Shown here piece by piece: positions 1 to 5,670 of a stretch of 9,075 bases of DNA. The notes beneath the pieces were generated by a model, which saw only the letters and a list, made by a program, of their open reading frames with translations, did not search any database and was not told the origin of the DNA. Position 1 is the stretch's first letter; every line of letters starts with the position of its first letter. The position numbers and the translations under genes were made by a program. This stretch comes from Acidobacteriaceae bacterium. Its GTDB lineage: Bacteria > Acidobacteriota > Terriglobia > Terriglobales > Acidobacteriaceae. The DNA lies in contig PMGP01000009.1 of the NCBI GenBank assembly GCA_003156235.1, forward strand, positions 1 to 9,075, in the 5' to 3' direction.

Positions 1-173
1 GTGGGCACCAGCACCTCGTTGGCCGTAACGCGCAGGGTCGTCGCCTCGGTGTGGGCTTTGGGCAGCGGAAGAGGAGGTTCAGCAGGAGGCATCTGCTGCG
101 CGCCGGCGACCGCGGCGCTCACAACCCATGCCATGAACACAATGCAATAGAGGCGAAAAAAGCAAAATCTCAT
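1..173 (-). CDS. N-terminal fragment of a secreted protein, possibly an acidobacterial VWFA-type protein (truncated by window edge)
   Basis: Reading leftward from an ATG at 173-171 gives 57 codons that run off the window. The start is MRFCFFRLYCIVFMAWVVSA, a short basic residue followed by a hydrophobic core, then AVAGAQQ, which looks like a signal peptide cleaved near AGA-QQ. A proline-rich linker follows (about residues 29-40), then a beta-strand-like segment, TTLRVTANEVLVPT. In acidobacterial VWFA-related proteins a signal peptide and Pro-rich linker are commonly followed by a segment of this type, so that family is my best guess, but the von Willebrand domain itself would lie outside the window. 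The internal ATG at 134 would leave too short a signal peptide. There is no clear Shine-Dalgarno sequence; the upstream DNA is a degenerate 7-bp repeat tract. It is probably unrelated to the flagellum. Confidence 0.5.
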   Translation of the reverse strand, partial: MRFCFFRLYCIVFMAWVVSAAVAGAQQMPPAEPPLPLPKAHTEATTLRVTANEVLVP

Positions 174-178
174 ACAAG

Positions 179-255
179 GTACAGTTTACAGCGAACAGCA
201 TACAGTCGCCGCTGTTAGCACGTAGCTGTTAGCTGTTAACTGAAAGCTGTTAGCT
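179..255. repeat. Heptad array, GTTAGCT family with degenerate ACAG-core heptads (11 units)
   Basis: Eleven consecutive 7-nt units keep one register across 77 nt. The first four share an ACAG core at heptad positions 3-6 with variable flanks (gtacagt, ttacagc, gaacagc, atacagt). The next two are divergent. The last five are GTTAGCT or one to three changes from it. The array fills the spacer between the 74-residue gene and the secreted protein. The stop codon of the 74-residue gene (250-252) lies inside the final GTTAGCT unit. Confidence 0.8.
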
Positions 256-474
256 GCTCTTCCGCACTTCGCGGTCCAGGCGGTTAATCCACATGAGATA
301 GCTGAGAAACTCCCAGCGCGAGGTCCAGAAGAAGCCTAGTACATCGCTAGTCGTCAGCGTCTCCGCTCGCTTGCCGCTATAGGTCTCGATTCTCCAGCGC
401 AGAAACTCGCTCCGCCATGGCGTCAGCCGATGGCCGCGCGTTGCATTCCACAGAAAGCGAAGCGGAGCAAGCAT
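250..474 (-). CDS. Conserved-looking small basic protein of unknown function, 74 aa
   Basis: I do not recognise a named family. The protein is 74 residues, rich in Trp (six) and Arg, with a basic N-terminal part (LRFLWNATRGHRLTPWRS) and a segment beginning RWRIETYSG. It has no signal peptide or clear membrane span. I think it is real for three reasons. The sequence looks globular and not like a shadow reading frame. A plausible sigma-70 promoter (CTGACC, 17 nt, TATACT at 494-522) and an AAGGGG ribosome-binding sequence at 481-486, 6 nt from the ATG, precede it. Similar short Trp/Arg-rich proteins occur in acidobacterial genomes as far as I recall. It lies downstream of flgL on the same strand but across a 192-nt spacer with its own apparent promoter, so it is probably not part of the flagellar operon. 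Its stop codon is formed by the adjacent heptad array. Confidence 0.65.
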   Translation of the reverse strand: MLAPLRFLWNATRGHRLTPWRSEFLRWRIETYSGKRAETLTTSDVLGFFWTSRWEFLSYLMWINRLDREVRKSS

Positions 475-493
475 GGAAAACCCCTTCGCATTG

Positions 494-522
494 AGTATAG
501 ACGGTAGAGCGACAGTGGTCAG
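494..522 (-). promoter_or_regulatory. Candidate sigma-70-type promoter for the 74-aa gene
   Basis: On the minus strand, CTGACC (522-517, four of six matches to TTGACA) is followed after exactly 17 nt by TATACT (499-494, five of six matches to TATAAT). Transcription would start near 487, about 13 nt before the ATG at 474, just leaving room for the AAGGGG sequence at 481-486. The match is good but unproven, and the -35 element lies inside a degenerate heptad tract. Confidence 0.4.
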
Positions 523-544
523 ATTTCAGCAGTCAGTGATCAGT
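510..544. repeat. Degenerate heptad tract with ACAG/TCAG core (5 units)
   Basis: Five in-phase 7-nt units (cgacagt, ggtcaga, tttcagc, agtcagt, gatcagt) share CAG at heptad positions 4-6 while positions 1-2 vary. The tract lies in the 192-nt spacer between flgL and the 74-residue gene. It resembles the ACAG-core units at 179-206. Confidence 0.5.
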
Positions 545-615
545 TCTTCCCCAGAGGCGCGAGCAGATTCATCTTCTAAAAAATGCGTGACATTCCGAAA
601 ACAGCGCAGACAATT

Positions 616-662
616 CGTCTGATCTCTGATCTCTGATCTCTGATCTCTGATCTCTGACACCT
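616..662. repeat. Heptad array GATCTCT (5 perfect copies plus partial flanks)
   Basis: Five perfect tandem GATCTCT units occupy 621-655, with a partial unit (cgtct) before and a decayed unit (gacacct) after. The flgL stop codon (667-669) begins 11 nt beyond the last perfect copy. Each unit contains GATC, so five GATC tetramers lie exactly 7 nt apart. The rest of this flgL-to-74-aa spacer holds the ACAG/TCAG-core tract and the candidate promoter. Confidence 0.9.
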
Positions 663-666
663 GCCT

Positions 667-1581
667 TTACGCCGGCAGCTTGCTGAACAGGTCGTTCGAG
701 GACGAATTCAGTTGCGCGATCACATCTTCGAGCGCAGTCTGCTGGGTCTCGGACAAGGAAAGCTGCGTGGAGACCTTGGCCACATCGGCCTGCATCAGGT
801 TGGTCTGCGCGGTGGTCAGTTGCGATTGCACGTTGGTCACGGCGCTTGAAGCGGCGGTAACCTGGGTGATGGAGTTGTCGATGGTCACGCGTTGCTGGGA
901 GACGTAATTCAGCGCCGTGCTCAATGCCGTCGTATCGTTCACGGCCTGGCCGGTGTTCACGCTGCCGCTGGCGTAATCGGCGACCAGATTATTGAGCGCG
1001 CCAAAGACGCTGTTCGTCCCGCTGCCCTGGAAGATCTGGCTGCCCGGCACATTCAACTGGATCTTCTGCCCGTTGGGCGACTCAAGATAATTCACGTCCT
1101 GGTCGCCATTGTAGGTGGTTATCGCCGGCGATGTGGCCGTCGAAGTGGAAAAAGGAGCCGTGGAAGTCTGCCCGCCGGCAAAGATGTACTGGCCCTGATA
1201 ACTGGTGTTGGCCAGCGATGTCACCTCGTCGAGAATGCCGGAAATCTGACTGGAGATGGACTTGACGTCGCTCGAATTCATGGTGCCGTTATTGGCGCTG
1301 GTGGCCAGCGAAATGACTGAGGTCAGCTCGCTCACCACGCTGCCCAGAGTCGAATCGGCCACCTGCAACTGGCCCGTAACCGAGCTCGCGCTCGTCGTGA
1401 ACGAGTCATCCTCCTGAATCTGGTTGAGCAGCAGCACATTCTCGCCCGAGCCTACCGGATTATCGCTCAACGAATTGATGCTCACCCCGCTCGACAGTTC
1501 GGCGGTCAACTGTTGCACATTCGACTGAACCTGATCCAGCGAGCCCGCCAGATTATTGGTGTAAAAAGGATCCACACGCAT
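667..1581 (-). CDS. flgL: Flagellar hook-filament junction protein FlgL (HAP3)
   Basis: FlgL is the second junction protein between hook and filament. It is exported by the flagellar type III system and sits between FlgK and flagellin. The 304-residue protein begins MRVDPFYTNNLAGSL and continues with a heptad-like helix ending in ELSSGVSINSLSDNP (about residues 28-42), the flagellin/FlgL N-terminal signature. YQGQYIFAGGQT (about 128-139) is typical of FlgL. The C-terminal 80 residues form a second long amphipathic helix region, as expected for the D0/D1 fold, and Ser/Thr/Asn-rich composition is usual for axial proteins. The ATG at 1581 is supported by GGAGG at 1588-1592 with 6-nt spacing. It follows flgK after a 134-nt spacer that is almost entirely repeat. 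Confidence 0.95.
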   Translation of the reverse strand: MRVDPFYTNNLAGSLDQVQSNVQQLTAELSSGVSINSLSDNPVGSGENVLLLNQIQEDDSFTTSASSVTGQLQVADSTLGSVVSELTSVISLATSANNGTMNSSDVKSISSQISGILDEVTSLANTSYQGQYIFAGGQTSTAPFSTSTATSPAITTYNGDQDVNYLESPNGQKIQLNVPGSQIFQGSGTNSVFGALNNLVADYASGSVNTGQAVNDTTALSTALNYVSQQRVTIDNSITQVTAASSAVTNVQSQLTTAQTNLMQADVAKVSTQLSLSETQQTALEDVIAQLNSSSNDLFSKLPA

Positions 1582-1591
1582 CGCATTCCTC

Positions 1592-1715
1592 CAATACAGG
1601 GACTAGGGATTAGGGATTAGAAAACCCGGTTTCAGAAAACCAATCGCCTATTCCCTTGCAACTAACCCTATTCCCTGTTCCCTAGTCCCAAGTCCCTGTT
1701 CCCTGTTCCCTGTCT
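1592..1715. repeat. Heptad tract in the flgK-flgL spacer with inverted halves
   Basis: From 1592 the spacer can be read in one 7-nt register to the end. Plus-strand GGGACTA, GGGATTA, GGGATTA occupy 1599-1619. A diverged middle follows (1620-1661). Then seven in-phase units ending in CCC run from 1662 to 1710: ctaaccc, tattccc, tgttccc, tagtccc, aagtccc, tgttccc, tgttccc. The two halves are inversely oriented. Arms 1599-1620 and 1668-1689 pair at 19 of 22 positions, including a perfect 10-bp match (1599-1608 with 1680-1689), around a 47-nt loop. The flgK stop codon (1716-1718) touches the right end. The only ribosome-binding sequence of flgL (1588-1592) lies just outside the left end. Confidence 0.85.
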
Positions 1716-3152
1716 TTAAGACACCGTCGTTTGATCCCCAAGGTTCAACGCCGAAGCCATAATCGTGTTTAACATCGCGAACACCTGCGAGGCCGCCTGA
1801 TAACTGCGCTCGAACGTGGTCATGGTCGAGGCCTCGTCATTCAGATTCACGCCGCTGAGCGCATCATTCTGCGTCTGCAACTGGGTCACCGAGGCCTTCT
1901 GAGCCGTATTCTCCGTTTGCACGCTGGAGACCGTGGAACCCAGCGTGGTGACAAAGTTTGAGTAGTAGTTGATCGGCGTCTGGCCGTCCACAATCGTCGA
2001 TGTGCTGCTGTTCAGAGCCGCTAGAGCGATCGCATTGGTGTCGTCGCCCGTTCCATCCCCCGCGCCGGCGGCGGCAATCTGGTTCGGATCGGTCATCACC
2101 ACGCTCATGCTGGCCGCGCTGCCTGCCACCGTGGTGGGCTCACTGAAGATGTTGAGCGCCACATTGGCCGAATTGGCCACGTTGCCTTCCACCCCGTCGT
2201 AGTCCGTCCCCGCGTTGTTCTGCTTGTTTACCGAAGTCGAGATGCTGTAGGCCAGTTGATCGAGCGAGCTGAGCGAGCTGGGAATGTCCGTATCCCGCGC
2301 CGTCAGATAACCGCCCAGCGAGCCGCCGCCCGAGGCAAGCTGCGCGGTAATATCCGTATTGTTAACAAAAAAATCGGTGACCCCATTCACCATGCCTGTG
2401 GTCAACTGGTAGCTCGTCCCCTCCGAGACCAGTAACTGGCCCGAGGTGGTGGTAATCGCCAGGCCGTTGTTCTCAGTCGTAATCTGGTTGATCCCGATCA
2501 ACTGCGAAAGCTGGCTGATATCCTCCTGGCGCTGGTCTTCGAGCGTGCCCGCGTCGGCGTTGGGCGAGGTGGTCATGATCTGCTGGTTGACCTGCGCGAT
2601 GGCAGAGGTCAGCGAATTCACCTGGCTGGTTACCCCAGCCGACTCCTGGTTCAGTGCCGACCTCTGTGAGTCTAGGCTGGCCGCGGCATTGGAGATGTCG
2701 CCGGACAGCGTTTTCGCTGCGGAAAGCACTGCCTGGCGATCTGAATTACTCGTGGGATTGGCTTCCAGCTTCGAAAATGTGTCGAAGAAGTTGGTGATGT
2801 CGCTGCCAATGTTTCCGGCGGTTGAAGTGGACGACGAGGCCGGCGTAAAGAGCGCCTGAAGCGTATTGAGCGCCGTCAGACGCGAGCCGGAGGACGAAGC
2901 CAGCTGCTGCTGCTGGTCCAGACGCGACTCCAGTACGCGATCCCGCTCGGATGTGGCGCCCGTCTCCGTCACCCCCTGGCCGATGGTGACTCCATCGATG
3001 TTGAGCGGCTGATTCTCCTGCCAGTTAGGGGTCTCCACTGTGTAGCCGGGGGTGTTGACATTGGCCACATTGTTGGCCACTACATTCAGTGCTTGCTGAT
3101 CGGCATCCAGGGCCTGCGATACGATGCTCAATGCGGAGTTAATTGTTCCCAA
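1716..3152 (-). CDS. flgK: Flagellar hook-associated protein FlgK (HAP1), TTG start
   Basis: FlgK caps the hook and forms the first junction layer before FlgL. From a TTG start at 3152 the protein is 478 residues, begins GTINSALSIVSQALDADQQA, and has the axial-protein signature VANNVANVNTPGY (about residues 25-37). The C-terminal segment (STMTTFERSYQAASQVFAML, then NTIMASALNL) is the matching D0 helix. It is shorter than enterobacterial FlgK (about 550), with a Ser/Thr/Asn-rich middle. An upstream ATG at 3245 would add 31 residues (MSCTTGGWNTAKGP...) that do not belong to the family and would overlap the preceding gene by 107 nt. The TTG has GGAGAG at 3158-3163 just upstream and overlaps flgN by only 14 nt, which suggests translational coupling. 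GTG or ATG are not available at this position. Confidence 0.93.
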   Translation of the reverse strand: MGTINSALSIVSQALDADQQALNVVANNVANVNTPGYTVETPNWQENQPLNIDGVTIGQGVTETGATSERDRVLESRLDQQQQLASSSGSRLTALNTLQALFTPASSSTSTAGNIGSDITNFFDTFSKLEANPTSNSDRQAVLSAAKTLSGDISNAAASLDSQRSALNQESAGVTSQVNSLTSAIAQVNQQIMTTSPNADAGTLEDQRQEDISQLSQLIGINQITTENNGLAITTTSGQLLVSEGTSYQLTTGMVNGVTDFFVNNTDITAQLASGGGSLGGYLTARDTDIPSSLSSLDQLAYSISTSVNKQNNAGTDYDGVEGNVANSANVALNIFSEPTTVAGSAASMSVVMTDPNQIAAAGAGDGTGDDTNAIALAALNSSTSTIVDGQTPINYYSNFVTTLGSTVSSVQTENTAQKASVTQLQTQNDALSGVNLNDEASTMTTFERSYQAASQVFAMLNTIMASALNLGDQTTVS

Positions 3153-3546
3153 GGCCGCTCTCCGTTCGCTGACATCCGAGCGCTTGCGGACCACCATATT
3201 CCATGGGCCCTTGGCGGTATTCCAACCGCCCGTCGTGCAACTCACGCAGCCGGCTCATCACATTCAGGTTGGCTCGCGTCGCCTCCAGCACCCTGGCAAA
3301 TACCGCCATATCTCCCTTGGCCTCTTTGCACTCCAGAGCCAGCGCCGCGCGAGCATCCCCATCCTGCTGCGCCAGCCCGTTCTGCGCCAAATCGCGGTTC
3401 AGGGCCTGACAACAGAGCGCCAACTCCTCCAGCCGGTCCGCATCCAACCGCGCCAACGCCTGCGAAGCCTCTACTACCAGCTCCTTCATCTTCAAACGCC
3501 CTCGGCACTCTCCCATCTCCGGCAAGCAATCGCTCCTTTCGCCCAT
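3139..3546 (-). CDS. flgN: FlgN-like export chaperone for FlgK and FlgL
   Basis: FlgN-family proteins are small cytoplasmic helical chaperones that keep the junction proteins FlgK and FlgL export-competent. This 135-residue product is helical and charged, with no signal peptide. It has ELVVEASQALARLDADRLEE (about 22-41) and ARVLEATRANLNVMSRLREL (about 84-103), followed by HDGRLEY; that layout and the final LEATRxNLxVM pattern fit FlgN. Sequence conservation in this family is low, so position helps: it lies directly before and overlaps flgK, the usual flgM-flgN-flgK-flgL order. The ATG at 3546 has GAGG with 6-nt spacing. The internal ATG at 3489 (MKELVVEA) matches the usual FlgN start by length but has a less well placed GAGG, so it remains an alternative. 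Confidence 0.75.
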   Translation of the reverse strand: MGERSDCLPEMGECRGRLKMKELVVEASQALARLDADRLEELALCCQALNRDLAQNGLAQQDGDARAALALECKEAKGDMAVFARVLEATRANLNVMSRLRELHDGRLEYRQGPMEYGGPQALGCQRTESGLGNN

Positions 3547-3585
3547 GGCTATCCTCGATTCACACGGGATGCGCCATCATGCTCC

Positions 3586-3674
3586 GTGCCCCATCCTTTC
3601 GCCTTTTATCTCCACCCCAGCACACATAGTTCATGTGCTGGGGACCCCGGTCTGGCGAAAGGGTGGGAAAGCAC
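3586..3674. repeat. Nested inverted repeat in the flgM-flgN spacer, possible interspersed element
   Basis: The outer arms cccatcctttcgcc (3590-3603) and ggcgaaagggtggg (3654-3667) pair at 13 of 14 positions, with a G-T at the odd one in one strand. The stem extends to gtgc (3586-3589) with gcac (3671-3674) across a 3-nt bulge. Inside it is a perfect 10-bp inverted repeat, ccccagcaca (3615-3624) and tgtgctgggg (3634-3643), with a 9-nt loop. Neither stem is followed by a T-run on either strand, so it is not a standard intrinsic terminator. From memory, similar paired motifs (a GGGTGG...CCATCC pairing around GCGAAA) occur between genes in Acidobacteriota. I treat that as unverified. Confidence 0.7.
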
Positions 3675-3694
3675 AAACCGGCCGTTTTCACGAA

Positions 3695-3710
3695 GCGCCA
3701 TCCCTGGCGC
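3695..3710. other. Short GC-rich hairpin downstream of flgM
   Basis: gcgcca (3695-3700) and tggcgc (3705-3710) form a perfect 6-bp stem with a 4-nt loop, about 40 nt beyond the flgM stop. No T-run follows on the minus strand (TTCGTGAAAA), so it could at most pause transcription or stabilise the RNA end. Together with the larger nested repeat it makes this the most structured spacer without heptads. Confidence 0.4.
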
Positions 3711-3751
3711 CACGCATCCCCGCTCCGGCTTAATTCAAATCCAGACTGCCC

Positions 3752-4042
3752 TTAACTGCCCAGCATCGAATCCACAACCTTCGAAGCCACAGCCGATGCC
3801 GGGACGTTGTAGGTTCCAGCCGCCAGCGCCGCCTGAATGCTGGCAACTTTGTCCATGCGAACTTCCGTGCCGCCGGCCGTCTGAGAAACCTCGCTACCCG
3901 CGCTGCTGAATGTTGCCTGGTCGCTGCTCAGCGCGCTTCCGCCCACCGTCGAGCCGCTCTTCGGCTGGGTCGTTGTGGCCGGTGCGGCTTCGGGCGTTCC
4001 AAATAGCGACTTCAATCCTTCAAGACTGCTGCGAATATCCAT
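3752..4042 (-). CDS. flgM: Anti-sigma-28 factor FlgM
   Basis: FlgM binds and inhibits the flagellar sigma factor FliA (sigma-28) until the hook-basal body is complete, then is exported through it. From the ATG at 4042 the protein has 96 residues, the usual size. The N-terminal half is Ser/Thr/Gly-rich and probably disordered. The C-terminal part, VRMDKVASIQAALAAGTYNV (about 61-80), continuing PASAVASKVVDSML, is the conserved FlgM sigma-binding helix region. The start at 4042 has AAGGAG at 4053-4058 with 10-nt spacing. Two upstream in-frame ATGs (4075 and 4069) have no spaced ribosome-binding sequence and would fall inside the candidate sigma-28 promoter. The gene lies 51 nt downstream of flgJ and before flgN, the common late-gene arrangement. 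Confidence 0.9.
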   Translation of the reverse strand: MDIRSSLEGLKSLFGTPEAAPATTTQPKSGSTVGGSALSSDQATFSSAGSEVSQTAGGTEVRMDKVASIQAALAAGTYNVPASAVASKVVDSMLGS

Positions 4043-4065
4043 AAATTCATGACTCCTTGCCGATT

Positions 4066-4092
4066 TCATCGGCATCCCTACTAATCACAATA
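4066..4092 (-). promoter_or_regulatory. Candidate sigma-28 (FliA) promoter upstream of flgM
   Basis: On the minus strand GCCGATGA (4073-4066) matches seven of eight bases of the FliA -10 element GCCGATAA. Eleven nt upstream is TATTGTGA (4092-4085), only four of eight to TAAAGTTT. Transcription would begin near 4059, immediately before the AAGGAG at 4053-4058. flgM is a classic sigma-28 target, so autoregulation would make sense. The weak -35 element keeps this tentative. Confidence 0.35.
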
Positions 4093-4093
4093 G

Positions 4094-4459
4094 TCATTTG
4101 TAGGTTTTCATGACGGTATTGCCGTGCAATTCCCCGGTTACTTGAGCGGTTACTGATGTGTTACCTTTCGGCGTAAGCTGCTGCAAAATGTGGGTAGCAA
4201 TTCCAAACCCTCCATGCTCGCTCAGTCCCCGTCCCAACGCCTCGGATGCAAACGCCCCCAGCGCCCCGCCTGACCCCGAGGCCGTCTCGTTCTCTTCCCC
4301 GTCCAGGTCGTTCCCGCTGGTGAGAGGCTTCAGCATCTCCTGCATCATCTGCGCCTCAAACTCGTGCGCCGCCTTCACCAGCCGGGGCTGCGGCGTCACG
4401 GATGACAAGGTCTCCCCCGTAGCCCCCGAACCCGCCGGCATCGCTGTAATTGAACTCAT
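4094..4459 (-). CDS. flgJ: Single-domain FlgJ: flagellar rod-binding (rod cap) protein
   Basis: The 121-residue product corresponds to the N-terminal rod-binding domain of FlgJ, which caps the growing rod in the periplasm and supports rod assembly. The core is AAHEFEAQMMQEMLKPL (about residues 30-46) and then SGGALGAFASEALGRGLSEH (about 63-82), followed by GGFGIATHILQQL. The C-terminal muramidase (glucosaminidase) domain found in gammaproteobacterial FlgJ is absent and no following gene encodes it here; a separate lytic enzyme elsewhere is expected. Single-domain FlgJ is common outside Proteobacteria. The ATG shares one base with the flgI stop (TGATG at 4461-4457), and GGAGG inside the end of flgI lies 7 nt upstream, so translation is probably coupled to flgI. 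Confidence 0.9.
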   Translation of the reverse strand: MSSITAMPAGSGATGETLSSVTPQPRLVKAAHEFEAQMMQEMLKPLTSGNDLDGEENETASGSGGALGAFASEALGRGLSEHGGFGIATHILQQLTPKGNTSVTAQVTGELHGNTVMKTYK

Positions 4460-5640
4460 CAGAGTACCTCCAGGTCGGCCTCCAGTGCGCCGGCCTCCTT
4501 CATGGCCTGCAGAATCGAGATTACATCCCGCGCACCCGCCCCTGTCCGTTGCAATTCTTGGACCAAATCCTCCACCGTCGCCCCTTCTTTCAGATCAATG
4601 CGATTGACCGGCTTGTCGGTGGCCTGCACCGTCGTCTGCTGAACCACCTGCGTCGTCCCCGTGGAACCCGGATTGGGCTGCGATACCTCGTTCACCGAGA
4701 TCACGTTGACACTCAACCCGCCATGCAGAATCGAAACCGGCTGCAAGCGCACCGTGCCCCCTATCACCACCGTCCCGGTGCGCTCGTTGACCACTACCCG
4801 CGCCCGCGGAAAAACGTCCACCTCGACGCCCTCCACCTTGTCCAGCAGCGATGCCATCTCCTCATCCGGCATGGGCGTTACCTCCACCCGGCGGCTATCG
4901 ATCACGCGCGACCGCTTGGCGCCCAGCGTCTTGTCAATCGATGCCCCCATTCGCTCGGCGGTATGGAAGTCGGCATCGTTCAGCACTACGCTGATCACAC
5001 GCATCTGCTTCAGCTCAAAAGGCACCGCCCGCTCCACCAGCGCACCGCCGGGAACCCGCCCCGTGGTCGGATGGTTTAACAATTTGGTATTGCCTCCGCC
5101 CGTGGCCATGTACCCGCCCAGCACCAGCGACCCCTGAGCTTGAGCGTAGATCTGCCCGTCCGGACCGTAGAGCGGCGTCATCAGAAGAATGCCCCCCTCC
5201 AGCGACCTCGCATCCCCGGCCGAGGAGACGGTAATATCCACCTTGTAGCCGGGGCGGCTGAACGGCGGCAGCGTGGCCACCACAAAGACCGCCGCCATAT
5301 TCTTTACCTGCATATTGCTGGCGCTGTTAGCTCCGGTCTGGGGAACCGTGATGCCCATCCGCTCCAGCACGGAGATCAGCGTCTGCGCCGGAAATACTGT
5401 CTGCGAGCTGTCGCCGGTGCCACGCAGTCCCACCACCAGCCCGTAGCCCACCAGTTGATTGTCTCGTATCCCTTCGATGGTCGCGATGTCCTTGATCCGC
5501 GCCAGGTGCCCCGCTGCCTCGGAATGGGCCTGTACCCCGAACAGCATCGAAGCAAACAGCAGCGCCACGGCCAGCGCAACCCACCACGAGAAGCTTGCGC
5601 CCCCCTCGTACTCCGCCGTTCTCCTGCTCGCAACGCGCAT
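4459..5640 (-). CDS. flgI: Flagellar P-ring protein FlgI
   Basis: FlgI is secreted to the periplasm and forms the P-ring around the rod in the peptidoglycan layer, with help from FlgA. The 393-residue protein has a signal peptide with the hydrophobic stretch WWVALAVALLFASMLFGVQA (19-38). The mature start is the FlgI hallmark HLARIKDIATIEGIRDNQLV (45-64), continuing GYGLVVGLRGTGD. Family blocks continue through VFVVATLPPFSRPGYKVDIT, TPLYGPDGQIYAQAQGSLVL and VPFELKQMRV, to the C-terminal LKEGATVEDLVQEL and the RDVISILQAMKEAGAL end. Length is normal for the family. The ATG at 5640 is the only reasonable start; the only upstream purine-rich sequence is the TAGGGAA heptad array, with AGGG 7 nt from the ATG. 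Confidence 0.97.
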   Translation of the reverse strand: MRVASRRTAEYEGGASFSWWVALAVALLFASMLFGVQAHSEAAGHLARIKDIATIEGIRDNQLVGYGLVVGLRGTGDSSQTVFPAQTLISVLERMGITVPQTGANSASNMQVKNMAAVFVVATLPPFSRPGYKVDITVSSAGDARSLEGGILLMTPLYGPDGQIYAQAQGSLVLGGYMATGGGNTKLLNHPTTGRVPGGALVERAVPFELKQMRVISVVLNDADFHTAERMGASIDKTLGAKRSRVIDSRRVEVTPMPDEEMASLLDKVEGVEVDVFPRARVVVNERTGTVVIGGTVRLQPVSILHGGLSVNVISVNEVSQPNPGSTGTTQVVQQTTVQATDKPVNRIDLKEGATVEDLVQELQRTGAGARDVISILQAMKEAGALEADLEVL

Positions 5641-5642
5641 TT

Positions 5643-5666
5643 CTATTCCCTATTCCCTATTCCCTA
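5643..5666. repeat. Heptad array TAGGGAA (3.4 copies) filling the flgH-flgI gap
   Basis: Three perfect ctattcc units (5643-5663) plus a partial unit occupy nearly all of the 30-nt gap between the flgH stop and the flgI ATG. In the coding sense it reads TAGGGAA. The unit nearest flgI places AGGG (5648-5651) 7 nt before the ATG, and no other Shine-Dalgarno-like sequence is present. Confidence 0.9.
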
Positions 5667-5670
5667 GCCT

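Noticed and set aside
607..621. Small hairpin CAGAC/GTCTG before the GATCTCT array
   Set aside because: Only 5 bp with a 5-nt loop and no T-run; likely chance.
3615..3643. Intrinsic terminator after flgM
   Set aside because: The 10-bp stem is strong but no T-run follows on either strand.
3124..3909. Long plus-strand open frame of 261 codons
   Set aside because: It runs antisense across flgK, flgN and flgM, is rich in Pro, Arg, His and Ser as shadow frames of GC-rich genes are, and matches no family I recognise.
4043..4075. Longer FlgM starting at 4075 or 4069
   Set aside because: No properly spaced ribosome-binding sequence precedes either ATG, while AAGGAG precedes the ATG at 4042 and FlgM length fits 96 residues.
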